64,000 nucleotides of DNA, taken from contig CAMJGL010000007.1 in assembly GCA_946405205.1 (NCBI GenBank), positions 26,121-90,120 of the forward strand. Reading direction: 5' to 3'. The notes beneath the pieces were generated by a model, which ran no database searches, was not told the origin of the DNA, and saw only the letters and a list, made by a program, of their open reading frames with translations. The DNA is from F23-B02 sp946405205 (GTDB taxonomy: Bacteria; Bacillota; Clostridia; Oscillospirales; Oscillospiraceae). Positions 24,259 through 34,121 of this stretch are shown here, one piece after another. The position numbers and the translations under genes were made by a program. The first letter of the stretch is position 1; every line of letters starts with the position of its first letter.

Positions 24259-25428
24259 TTACTGTGACACTTCTGAGGGTAGCAAGGTCAATGTGACTCT
24301 GCGCCCGGAGTGCTTGGCTTTATTCTCATAACTGATGCCGTATTCGTCCTTGAGCCTGCCGCATTTGACATTCAGATACTTGGTCAGAGCATTTGCTGCC
24401 ATGCCCGTATTGACCGCCTCTGCAAGCTCTGAGGGTGAGCCTGTCCATTCCCTATGCTCTGTCGAAACGAGCCCTGCAACGGCTTCCAGCACCTTGTCAG
24501 GCGGCTCCCGGTGCAGTTCCGTTTCCGTCCGTTCCAGATTCCAAAGTTGTGTGGCAGGGTCTTTGCTCAGATAGAGGATTTGGTCCTGCTGATCGCGTCC
24601 CACTACATCAATGGTGGCGTCCAGTGCTGTGCGCTTTTTCTTCTGCATCAGCAACGAACCATCGGCGCAGCCCAGTAGCCCCGTAGTTCCGGAAATCATT
24701 TCAAAGGTATCTCCGGCTGGCTGCTTGCGTGTGTGGTGAACGACCAGAACGCAGATACAATGCTTATCCGCAAATTGTTTCAGCCTACCAATGATTTCAT
24801 AATCGCTGGCGTAGCTGTATGCCTCGCCGCCCACCTCACGAATTTTCTGCATGGTGTCAATAACGATGAGCTTGGTATCGGGATGCTCTCGCACGAAAAA
24901 TTCAAGCTGTTCATCCAGCCCGTTTCCAATCTTATTTGCCGCCGTAGCGAAGTGCAGATTGTCGCTGTCCTCCACGCCGTACATCATAAACATACGGCTT
25001 TGGATTCGCTGGTAATCGTCCTCTAGGGCGAGATACAGCACCGTTCCTTGGTGTACATCGAAGTCCCATAATTTCTTTCCTGTGCTGACATGATAGGCAA
25101 TCTGAGCCACCAAAAAGGACTTCCCGATCTTCGGCGCTCCGGCAAGGATATACGCCCCACCATAGAGCAAACCGTCGATGATCGGCGGTCTGCTCTTGTA
25201 GGTGGTCTGATACAGTTCGGTCATGGAAACTGTGTGCAGATAGTACGGATTTGCCATGCGCTGCATCTGTCGGTAAAGTTCTTTCAGATTTTCCGAAGAA
25301 TTTTCGTCCGGGTAATTGATTTCTGTGTTCGAAGTGGGTATACTACTATCAGACTTTGTTTGAAATGACTGCCTTTCATCTGCGCCAACAGATGTTGCAA
25401 GGGCAGTCTTTTCTTTTGTATCAATCAT
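24259..25428 (-). CDS. RepA-like AAA ATPase/replicative helicase
   Basis: 389 residues from ATG 25428 (AAAGGAG about 9 bp upstream; the ATG at 25434 is too close). RecA-fold core of the AAA_25/RepA (RSF1010-type) group: Walker A AGAPKIGKS (about 100), LYLALEDD, Walker B LIVIDTMQKIR, and VLVVHHTRK. C-terminal region has a winged-helix-like segment (SPSELAEAVNTGM). It probably supports replication or mobilisation of the excised element. Overlaps the upstream MobC-like gene's stop by 8 bp. Confidence 0.85.
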   Translation of the reverse strand: MIDTKEKTALATSVGADERQSFQTKSDSSIPTSNTEINYPDENSSENLKELYRQMQRMANPYYLHTVSMTELYQTTYKSRPPIIDGLLYGGAYILAGAPKIGKSFLVAQIAYHVSTGKKLWDFDVHQGTVLYLALEDDYQRIQSRMFMMYGVEDSDNLHFATAANKIGNGLDEQLEFFVREHPDTKLIVIDTMQKIREVGGEAYSYASDYEIIGRLKQFADKHCICVLVVHHTRKQPAGDTFEMISGTTGLLGCADGSLLMQKKKRTALDATIDVVGRDQQDQILYLSKDPATQLWNLERTETELHREPPDKVLEAVAGLVSTEHREWTGSPSELAEAVNTGMAANALTKYLNVKCGRLKDEYGISYENKAKHSGRRVTLTLLPSEVSQ

Positions 25429-25753
25429 TCGCATCCTCTCCTTTCAGCCCCTGCATGGTTATAGCAATGAGGTCGATGGTACTCAGCAGCTCATCGGGTA
25501 CGCTTTCCCCAACGGCAATGCGCTCAAGCTCTGCAAAAATCGCCGCCATCTGCGTTTTGAGAGCCTTGTGTACTCTCGGATTCGGCTGCACTACCACTTC
25601 ACGCCCCATGCACTTGCGGTAGCAATATTCTTGCTTGGGAAGCCCGGACAGGGCTACGGCTCTGTTCAATTCCTCCTGTTCTTCAGGTGATACCCGAAAT
25701 CCCACGGTAATGCTGCGAAAACGGTTGTGTTTGTCTACGTTCTTTGCTGACAT
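25421..25753 (-). CDS. MobC-like relaxosome accessory protein
   Basis: 110 residues from ATG 25753 (AAAGGAG about 9 bp upstream; a GTG at 25762 is too near). The segment FRSITVGFRVSPEEQEELN is a ribbon-helix-helix-like start. It is followed by LPKQEYCYRKCMGREVVVQP and a helical tail, the pattern of MobC/relaxosome proteins that help relaxases open oriT. Sits between integrase and RepA-like genes with translational coupling to the latter. Confidence 0.7.
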   Translation of the reverse strand: MSAKNVDKHNRFRSITVGFRVSPEEQEELNRAVALSGLPKQEYCYRKCMGREVVVQPNPRVHKALKTQMAAIFAELERIAVGESVPDELLSTIDLIAITMQGLKGEDAND

Positions 25754-25758
25754 CAATA

Positions 25759-26834
25759 TCACGCTCCTTTGCTAAGATCGTCCAGTTTGCTTGCCATTTC
25801 TTTCTGCTTGGAAGGGAACAGGTGAGCATATCGGTAGGTGATCTCAATGCTTTCGTGTCCCACTCTGTCGGCAATAGCAACCGCTGAAAAGCCCATGTCG
25901 ATCAACAAACTGATGTGGCTGTGCCTCAAATCGTGGATTCTGATGCGTTTGACCCCGGCAGCTTTAGCGCCTCGCTCCATCTCCCGGTGCAGATAGCTCT
26001 TGGTAATGTTGAAAATACGGTTTTTCTTTTTCAGCCCATATTGCATCCCGAAAAACTCCTGCATTTCCGTACAGAGGAAGTCCGGCATTTAATGGTACGG
26101 TTGCTTTTCTTGGTTTTGGGAGAGGTAATGACATCCTTTCCCTTGAGCCGCTGATAGGTTTTGCTGATTTTCACCGTGCCACGCTCAAAATCGAAGTCTG
26201 CCGGGGTCAGTGCCAATAGCTCGCCCTCACGGATGCCTGTCCAGTAAAGCATCTGAAATGCGTAATAGGAAACAGGCTTGTCCATCATTTCCTCCGAAAA
26301 TTTCTGATATTCCTCTTTTGTCCAGAACAGCATCTCCTTGCGCTCCTCATTGCCCATATTCCCGGCTTTTGCTGCCGGATTGGAACGAAGATCATAGAAC
26401 CGAACCGCATGGTTGAAAATTGCGGATAGCTGATTGTGCAGCGTTTTGAGATAGGTCTGGGAATAGGGCTTGTGCTTTTCATCCCGATAGGCAAGCAGCT
26501 CGTTTTGCCATGCGATCACATCCTTGGTGGTGATCTCGTTGATTTTCCGCTTACCGAAATACGGGAGGATTTTGGTTTTGATGATATTCTCCTTGGTCTG
26601 CCATGTGCTTTCTTTCAGCCTTGCTTTGAGATCGGTGGTGTAGATCTCAAAGAAGGCTTCAAAGCTCATATCCAAGTCCCCGGCGTTCTGCTGCTGGAAC
26701 TTCTGCTCCCACTCCAGCGCCTCACGCCTTGTGCCGAATCCTCGTTTGCATTTTTGCTTGCGCTCTCCTGTCCAGTCCGTGTACTGCGTTACCACATACC
26801 ACGAGCCGCTGTCCTTGTTCTTATATGCCGGCAT
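25759..26834 (-). pseudogene. int: Tyrosine site-specific integrase, frameshifted
   Basis: The first frame (26834-26031) gives the arm-binding and core-binding domains (KNKDSGSWYVVTQYTDWTG..., SFEAFFEIYTTDLKARLKES) and the first catalytic Arg (TGIREGELLAL), ending KKSNRTIK. The expected continuation MPDFLCTEMQEFF lies in another frame and carries the rest of the site (HDLRHSHISLL, HESIEITYRYAHL). One missing base near 26087-26092, in the run 'attaaatgcc', explains the break. As written, the catalytic His/Arg/Tyr half is not translated, so the enzyme should be inactive. It overlaps the excisionase gene by 14 bp. Candidate enzyme for the guaA integration. Confidence 0.88.
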
Positions 26835-27021
26835 TTACTTCATTCCTTTCCGCTCCGTAGAGTCTTTCGTTGAAATACTGACGGTTTACCCGTCCTGCGA
26901 TGGTGATAAAGCCTTTCGCTTTCAGCTCATCATTGAGCTGGCGAATCAACTTGTAGGCGCGAGGCTTTGACACATCCAGTTCCTGTGCGACTTCATCCGC
27001 ACGGATGAACTTGTTTTCCAT
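26821..27021 (-). CDS. xis: Excisionase-like helix-turn-helix protein
   Basis: 66 residues with a MerR/excisionase-type winged helix (FIRADEVAQELDVSKPRAYK, then LIRQLNDELKAKG). Start has AAGGAGGG 6 bp upstream. Ends 14 bp inside the integrase start, the usual xis-int arrangement. Likely directs excision. Confidence 0.8.
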   Translation of the reverse strand: MENKFIRADEVAQELDVSKPRAYKLIRQLNDELKAKGFITIAGRVNRQYFNERLYGAERNEVNAGI

Positions 27022-27143
27022 AGAACTCCCTCCTTTCTGGGCATGATAGTCCTTATTTCGTGTCGGAAATACTTTCTGGCCGCCATCCGATTTGCCCGGG
27101 CGGACAGACCTTCAACGATATGCATTCGGGGCTTGCTCTTATA

Positions 27144-27261
27144 TTAAGCATATCTGTTTAAGTCTGTGCTGTCATTATATTAAACAAATTCAGTTATGTC
27201 AATAGGTTTCAGAGAAAATATTAAACATTTTTATTTATGTTATATTGACAGTTGCTAAACA
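27144..27261. promoter_or_regulatory. Array of TTAAACA operator-like half-sites
   Basis: In the xis/cI intergenic region TTAAGCA (27144-27150) and TGTTTAA (27155-27161) form an inverted pair. Further copies are TTAAACA at 27180-27186 and 27221-27227, and CTAAACA at 27255-27261, the last inside the cI promoter spacer. Likely binding sites of the adjacent cI-like repressor. The rest of 27022-27300 holds only promoters. Confidence 0.55.
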
Positions 27262-27274
27262 TATATGCTATAAT
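27245..27274 (+). promoter_or_regulatory. Promoter of the cI-like repressor gene
   Basis: Consensus TTGACA (27245-27250) and TATAAT (27269-27274) with an 18-bp spacer, followed by AAAGGAG and the start codon. Confidence 0.75.
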
Positions 27275-27306
27275 GATGATAACGATCCACAAAGGAGAGA
27301 ATGGCT

Positions 27307-27834
27307 ATGGCAATCGGTGAAAGAATCCGCTTTATACGCAATTTGCGTGGTATGACGCAGAAGTGGCTTGGTCAAGCCGTTGGCTTTCCCCAAAAGACCG
27401 CTGATGTTCGCATGGCTCAGTACGAGTCCGGCTCCAGAACGCCCAAGGAGGACTTGGTGAAAGCACTTGCCAATGTGCTGGAGGTTTCTCCTTTGGCTCT
27501 GAACATCCCCGATATTGACAGCGACCTCGGCTTTATCCATACTTTTTTTGCGATTGAGGATATTCATGGGGTAAGGGCAGAAAAGCATGGGGACGAAGTG
27601 CATATCGTCTTTGATGGCAGCAAGCGGACGATGGACGAGTCTATTTTCAAAATGCTTTCCGCGTGGGCGGACCAAGCTGAAAAGCTGAGAAACGGCGAGA
27701 TCAGCAAGGAACAGTATGACCGTTGGCGTTATACATTCCCGGCAGAGGACACGACTCAACGTTGGGCGAAAGTTCCGTCACAAGAATTGAGCGATGCTCT
27801 TTTAGAAGCCTTCAATGACAAGTTGATTGACTAA
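27307..27834 (+). CDS. cI-like XRE repressor of the element
   Basis: 175 residues from ATG 27307 (GGAG 9 bp upstream; the ATG at 27301 is too close). N-terminal helix-turn-helix (IGERIRFIRNLRGMTQKWLG, then RMAQYESGSRTPKEDLVKAL) followed by a roughly 90-residue C-terminal region (FFAIEDIHGVRAEKHG...) without Ser/Lys peptidase motifs. Transcribed divergently from xis-int. Operator-like repeats lie between them. Likely controls excision/mobility genes. Confidence 0.85.
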   Translation: MAIGERIRFIRNLRGMTQKWLGQAVGFPQKTADVRMAQYESGSRTPKEDLVKALANVLEVSPLALNIPDIDSDLGFIHTFFAIEDIHGVRAEKHGDEVHIVFDGSKRTMDESIFKMLSAWADQAEKLRNGEISKEQYDRWRYTFPAEDTTQRWAKVPSQELSDALLEAFNDKLID

Positions 27835-27852
27835 TAACAAGGAGGATTATAA

Positions 27853-28557
27853 ATGGGAGCATTCTTTGCTTGGTTATTCACTTGTGAGCATATATTCACT
27901 TTAGTAACCGTACTTTTATCGGGATTGATTTCGTGGTGGATTTCTGCAGCCTATTTCAAAAAAGGTAACCGAAATGCACTAAGATTAAATGTTCTGTTTC
28001 CAATGAAACGAATAATTTCCGAACAGCGTTCTTGGAAAAATTACAAAATTCTCGAAGATACTTCTAAAGCACACGATGCAAAATATCTTACTAAAAAGGA
28101 GCGGACTGCATTAACAGCCTTTCTATCAGCTTATAAGAGTGTATGTTCATATAATTATTCATCCGTTTGTGCAGAGAGTCTGTTTTCATATTTTTGCTAT
28201 AAACTTGAGCAAAACGGTATTAACACAAAACCTGTCCCTATTGAAATTGATGGTGAAATAGTCGATTATGATATACCAACAAATTTGCTTTATTTACGAG
28301 ATGATCTTTTTAAAATCATTGAAGATCGACCTTATGAATATGATGAAGAAGGTCGAACAACTGATATGATTAAGGCTTTATTTGAAGACTATTGTAAACG
28401 CTATTTCAGCGATGAGAAAATCGACTACTTTGATGATTATTCATTAGAAGAAGTTCTCAAAAAAGCTAAAATTAGGAACGAATGGAACGAAAAGCTTTCT
28501 GCATATAAAGTTGCTGAAGAAAAATTCCTCGGACTAAAAGTGTTCGAAAATAATTAA
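27853..28557 (+). CDS. Membrane-anchored hypothetical protein
   Basis: 234 residues. One N-terminal transmembrane helix (about 13-33, FTLVTVLLSGLISWWISAAY) and a soluble, acidic helical remainder. Start has AAGGAGG 7 bp upstream and lies 18 bp after the cI-like gene, so the two form an operon. It is the most AT-rich gene of the window, and codon use differs even from the mob module, which suggests separate acquisition. No family recognised. Position beside the repressor at the element edge is typical of accessory (including exclusion or phage-defence) genes, but no motif supports a function. Confidence 0.6.
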   Translation: MGAFFAWLFTCEHIFTLVTVLLSGLISWWISAAYFKKGNRNALRLNVLFPMKRIISEQRSWKNYKILEDTSKAHDAKYLTKKERTALTAFLSAYKSVCSYNYSSVCAESLFSYFCYKLEQNGINTKPVPIEIDGEIVDYDIPTNLLYLRDDLFKIIEDRPYEYDEEGRTTDMIKALFEDYCKRYFSDEKIDYFDDYSLEEVLKKAKIRNEWNEKLSAYKVAEEKFLGLKVFENN

Positions 28558-28573
28558 CCCTATAAACGACAAA

Positions 28574-28606
28574 AAGCCCGTACTGACATCCGATCAGTAC
28601 GGGCTT
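28574..28606. terminator. Terminator after the membrane-anchored ORF
   Basis: Perfect 13-bp arms (AAGCCCGTACTGA / TCAGTACGGGCTT), 7-base loop, A-run on the 5' side. Confidence 0.8.
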
Positions 28607-28697
28607 AAATGCTAATATGGGTATTTTGTGAGTCAAGAGAAATTATTCTTTACTCACAAACCACTGGCAACGCAGAATAATTGCGTTTCAGCGGAAT

Positions 28698-28716
28698 CTT
28701 ATCAAAACCTTATCAG
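28698..28716 (+). repeat. Right terminal 19-mer (putative integrase arm site)
   Basis: CTTATCAAAACCTTATCAG, one base different from the 19-mer at 7090-7108, 59 bp inside the guaA end. Confidence 0.6.
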
Positions 28717-28774
28717 AAGCGGTGGGCAAAGTCCGAAAAGCCTTGTAAACACTGTTTTTTTCGGCTTTTCTAAT

Positions 28775-30316
<1,542 letters not shown>

Positions 30317-30331
30317 TCCTAATCCTCCCTG

Positions 30332-31609
30332 TTAAAACATCTCTATGCATCCGTCGCGCTCGGCGCTGACGGAGACGTATTTGATGGGGCAGCCCACTGC
30401 CCGCTCGATATATTTGATGTAGTCATACGCCGCCTTGGGCAGATCCTCGGGCTTGCGGCAGCCGGATATATCGCAGCCAAAACCCTCGACGTACTCATAA
30501 ACGGGCTTTGCGCGCTCAAGCTCCTCAATGTCGCTGGGGAAATAGTCGATGCGCTTGCCGTCGACCTCGTAGGCGACACAGACGGGGATCTTATCCATGT
30601 AGCCCATAACGTCGAGCTTCGTCAGGGCGATGCAGGTGCAGCCCTGCATCATCGCGCCGTAGCGGGAGGCGACGACGTCGAAGCCGCCGACTCTGCGGGG
30701 CCTGCCGGTAGCCGCGCCGTATTCGCCGCCGGCCTCGCGCAGCGCGTGTGCCTCGTCGCCGAACAGCTCACAGGTGAAGGGGCCCTCGCCGACGCAGCTT
30801 GAATAGGCCTTCATGATGCCTATGCTCTCGTCGAGCTTGAGCTGGGGAACGCCGGAGCCGATGGGCGCGTAGGCGGCCAGAGTGGTCGAGGCGGAGGTGT
30901 AGGGGTAAATGCCGAAGTCGATATCGCGCAGGGCGCCGAGCTGCGCCTCGAACATGACGGACTTTCCGTCCTTGACGGATTCGGTAAGATACGCGGTGGT
31001 ATCGCACACATAGTCGGCGAAGGGCAGGCCGTAGGTCTCGAGCCAGTTCATGATATCGTCGGTCTGCACGGGCTCGTGGCCGTAGCCGCGCTCGACCGTG
31101 AGGTTTTTCCACTCGATGATATCGGCGATGCGCTGACGGATCTTAGAGAGGTTTCTCAGGTCGCCCATGCGCAGAGCTTTTTTCATGTACTTGTCCGAGT
31201 ACACGGGTGATATTCCGCGGCGGGTCGAGCCGAATTTCTTATCGCCGAGACGATCCTCTTCGAGGCCGTCAAGGAGCTTGTGATAGGGCATGCAAATAGT
31301 TGCGCGGTCGCTTATTTTGAGGTTCGCGGGGCTTATATCAATGCCGCCCTCGCGCAGACGCGCGACCTCGTTTGTCAGATGCTCAAGGTCGATGACTATG
31401 CCGGCGCCGAGGACGTTCACGGTCCCGTCGCGCAGGATGCCGGAGGGCAGCAGGTTGAGTATGAACCTGCCCTTGTCGTTGACGACGGTGTGACCCGCGT
31501 TATTGCCGCCCTGATAGCGGACGACGATGTCATACTTTTCCGAGAGCAGGTCGACCATGCGGCCCTTTCCCTCGTCGCCCCAGTTTGTTCCCACGATTGC
31601 AGTTAACAT
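30332..31609 (-). CDS. purA: Adenylosuccinate synthetase
   Basis: 425 residues. P-loop-like GTP site GTNWGDEGKG at the N terminus, NNAGHTVV, and GTGP-like/GRPRRVGGFD near 320. Commits IMP to AMP synthesis (IMP + Asp + GTP). Lies 12 bp after purB and 15 bp before guaA, so both IMP branches are produced from one transcript. AAGGAG precedes the ATG. Confidence 0.97.
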   Translation of the reverse strand: MLTAIVGTNWGDEGKGRMVDLLSEKYDIVVRYQGGNNAGHTVVNDKGRFILNLLPSGILRDGTVNVLGAGIVIDLEHLTNEVARLREGGIDISPANLKISDRATICMPYHKLLDGLEEDRLGDKKFGSTRRGISPVYSDKYMKKALRMGDLRNLSKIRQRIADIIEWKNLTVERGYGHEPVQTDDIMNWLETYGLPFADYVCDTTAYLTESVKDGKSVMFEAQLGALRDIDFGIYPYTSASTTLAAYAPIGSGVPQLKLDESIGIMKAYSSCVGEGPFTCELFGDEAHALREAGGEYGAATGRPRRVGGFDVVASRYGAMMQGCTCIALTKLDVMGYMDKIPVCVAYEVDGKRIDYFPSDIEELERAKPVYEYVEGFGCDISGCRKPEDLPKAAYDYIKYIERAVGCPIKYVSVSAERDGCIEMF

Positions 31610-31621
31610 TTCTTTGCTCCT

Positions 31622-33061
31622 TTACACATTTACGTTTGCCTCGAGTCCCAGCAGCTCGCTGTTTTTCCCGATGACAGGCTCCAAATACTCTTTTATGAAT
31701 TTCTCGGTCTGATGCCCGGCCATGCCGGTGAAGGTCTCGGGAGCGCAGAGCTTTTTAAGCTCCTCCTCCGTGAGACCGAAGGCCTCGTCGCCCATGATGC
31801 GCGCGAGCAGGTCGTTTTCCGCGCCGTACAGCTTGACCTGCTCGGCGGCGGCGACGGAATGGATTCTTATGCGCTCATGCAGGGTCTGGCGGTCGGCTCC
31901 CTTGTGCTTTACGCAGTACATGAGGATATTTTCGCTCGCCATGAACGGAAGCTCCTCGAGCAGGTGCTTCTGCGCCACGGCGGGGTACACCCTCAGCCCA
32001 GAGATGACGTTTATATACAGATTCATTATGCCGTCCACGGCAAGGAAGGCCTCGGGGATGCTCAGCCGACGGTTGGCGGAGTCGTCCAGCGTGCGCTCGA
32101 GCCACTGCGAGGCCGCGGTAAAGGCCGCGTTCTGCACATCGTTAATGACGAAGCGCGCCAGCGACGCGATGCGCTCGCTGCGCATGGGGTTTCTCTTATA
32201 CGCCATCGCCGAGGAGCCTATCTGCTTCGAGGCAAAGGGCTCGTCGACCTCCTTGAGGTGCGACAGCAGGCGGATGTCGCTTGAAAACTTCGAGGCGCTC
32301 TGCGCTATGCCGGAAAGCACCTGCAAAACGGCAAAATCGCATTTTCTCGAATAGGTCTGGCCGCTTACGGGCGCGCACTTTGAAAAGCCCATTTTCGCGG
32401 CTATGAGCCGTTCAAGCTCCTCGACCTTGCCCTCGTCGCCGTCAAACAGCTCAAGGAAGCTCGCGCCGGTGCCGGTGGTTCCCTTGCAGCCCAAAAGCTC
32501 CAGCCTGCCGAGCTGGAAATCAAGCTGCTCGAGGTCGTTTACAAGGTCGTAGGCCCAGAGCGCTGCGCGCTTGCCCACGGTGGTGGGCTGGGCGGCCTGA
32601 AAGTGCGTGTACGCCAAAGTCGGCACGGACTTATACTTCTGAGCGAACTTTTTCAGCTCGTTTATTGCGTTGACGAGCTGGCGGCGGACTAAAAGCAGCG
32701 CCTCGCGCATACGGATGATATCCGTATTGTCGCCGACGTAGCAGCTCGTCGCGCCGAGGTGGATTATGGGCCTTGCCTCGGGGCAGCACTCGCCGAAGGT
32801 CAGCACATGGGCCATGACGTCGTGGCGCACCTCGCGCTCATGCGCGGCGGCTCTGCCGTAGTCGATGTCCGTTATATGCGCCTTCATCTGCTCTATCTGC
32901 TCATCGCTTATATCGAGCCCCAGCTCCTTTTCGCTCTCGGCAAGGGCTATCCACAGCCTGCGCCATGTGGAAAATTTGAAATCATCGGAAAAGAGCCTCA
33001 GCATCTCCTCTCCGGCATACCTCCCGCACAGGGGGTTTTCGTAAAACTCGTGCTTACTCAT
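31622..33061 (-). CDS. purB: Adenylosuccinate lyase
   Basis: 479 residues of the fumarase/aspartase superfamily. The signature loop is SSAMAYKRNPMRSERI (about 290), with HLGATSCYVGDNTD and TGTGASF earlier. It cleaves SAICAR and adenylosuccinate. Start overlaps the nadE stop by 8 bp, with AAGGAA upstream, indicating coupling. Confidence 0.97.
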   Translation of the reverse strand: MSKHEFYENPLCGRYAGEEMLRLFSDDFKFSTWRRLWIALAESEKELGLDISDEQIEQMKAHITDIDYGRAAAHEREVRHDVMAHVLTFGECCPEARPIIHLGATSCYVGDNTDIIRMREALLLVRRQLVNAINELKKFAQKYKSVPTLAYTHFQAAQPTTVGKRAALWAYDLVNDLEQLDFQLGRLELLGCKGTTGTGASFLELFDGDEGKVEELERLIAAKMGFSKCAPVSGQTYSRKCDFAVLQVLSGIAQSASKFSSDIRLLSHLKEVDEPFASKQIGSSAMAYKRNPMRSERIASLARFVINDVQNAAFTAASQWLERTLDDSANRRLSIPEAFLAVDGIMNLYINVISGLRVYPAVAQKHLLEELPFMASENILMYCVKHKGADRQTLHERIRIHSVAAAEQVKLYGAENDLLARIMGDEAFGLTEEELKKLCAPETFTGMAGHQTEKFIKEYLEPVIGKNSELLGLEANVNV

Positions 33062-33791
33062 TTATTTCCTTAAATACGGTGATGCCCGTTCTCTTGTGAC
33101 CGCTGTTACGGTGGAAGCGGTCGATTATCTTCTTGTCCCGCTCGGAGACCTCTCCGGTGGTGATATAGGCGTCTATGGCGTTGTAGGTGACGCCCATCTC
33201 GTCCTCGTCGGTCTGTCCGTCAAACAGGCCCGCGGAGGGCGCCTTGTTTATGATGCACGCGGGGGCTGTGAGCCACTTGAGAAACTCGATTATCTCCGTG
33301 GCGGTAAGGTCGGAGATGGGGTTAAAGTCGCAGGCTCCGTCGCCCCACTTCGTGAAATAGCCCATGTAGCGCTCGCTGCGGTTGCCCGTACCCGCGACAA
33401 GGCGGTACTCGCTCGCCGCGACGGCGTACAGGGTCGTCATGCGCAGGCGGGGCGCGATATTGTTCACCGCCGCGTTCGTGAGGGTGGTTATGCCCTGAAG
33501 CCTTTCGATCTCGGCCTGACGCACGTCGGTGAGGTCTATCACTCTGCTCTCAATGCCGAAATGCTCGGCCAGCTCCTTCGCGTCGTTCATATCCTGCTCG
33601 AAGTTGCGCTTCGAGGCGCAGGGCATCATGATGCCCACCGTATTCTCGCAGGCGAATTTGCACAGTATGCCCACGAGGGCGGAATCCTTGCCGCCGGAGT
33701 TGCCGAACACTATCCCGTCAACGCCGCTGTCGGCCACCAATTGCCTTATAAAGCTCACTCTTTCCGCAAATTCCTTGCCGTAGTCCCGCAT
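33054..33791 (-). CDS. nadE: NAD synthetase (ammonia-dependent)
   Basis: 245 residues, PP-loop motif SGGKDS (about 31-36), GTGNRSERYMGYFTKWGDGA and the C-terminal segment HKRTGITVF. No glutaminase domain, so it uses ammonia. It adenylates and amidates nicotinate adenine dinucleotide. First gene of the operon with purB, purA and guaA. Confidence 0.95.
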   Translation of the reverse strand: MRDYGKEFAERVSFIRQLVADSGVDGIVFGNSGGKDSALVGILCKFACENTVGIMMPCASKRNFEQDMNDAKELAEHFGIESRVIDLTDVRQAEIERLQGITTLTNAAVNNIAPRLRMTTLYAVAASEYRLVAGTGNRSERYMGYFTKWGDGACDFNPISDLTATEIIEFLKWLTAPACIINKAPSAGLFDGQTDEDEMGVTYNAIDAYITTGEVSERDKKIIDRFHRNSGHKRTGITVFKEINE

Positions 33792-33993
33792 TGAAATCAG
33801 CTCCGTTCATTAAAGTATGCACACATATGCGCAAAAACAACATAAAATTTTATAATATCCGTCCTGTTCTGTCAATAAGCGGCTGCGACAAATCATGCGG
33901 TTTTTCGCCCGTTTATTTGGACTGTTTTTGCCTCCGGCAGGCCCCGATCCGCGCCTGCTTTTTTGACACATATCGCCATCGACATAAAAGCCC

Positions 33994-34022
33994 TTGATTT
34001 TTCAAGGTTTTTTTGATAAAAT
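33994..34022 (+). promoter_or_regulatory. Promoter of the SLH lysozyme gene
   Basis: TTGATT (33994-33999), 17-bp spacer, TAAAAT (34017-34022), about 100 bp before the start codon. The leader carries a small hairpin (GGCGCG / CGCGCC, around 34076-34095). The gap 33792-34121 holds no gene. Confidence 0.6.
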
Positions 34023-34121
34023 GCACCCATAGTATGTTTCCCGCATATTAATTATTTTTTCACATAATGTCACAGGCGCGGTTTTTTCGCGCCGAAGAAA
34101 AAGTTAGGAGAATACCTCTGC

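Noticed and set aside
25759..26834. Programmed frameshift in the integrase
   Set aside because: No heptameric slippery sequence with stem-loop seen at the site; a one-base loss in an A-run explains it.
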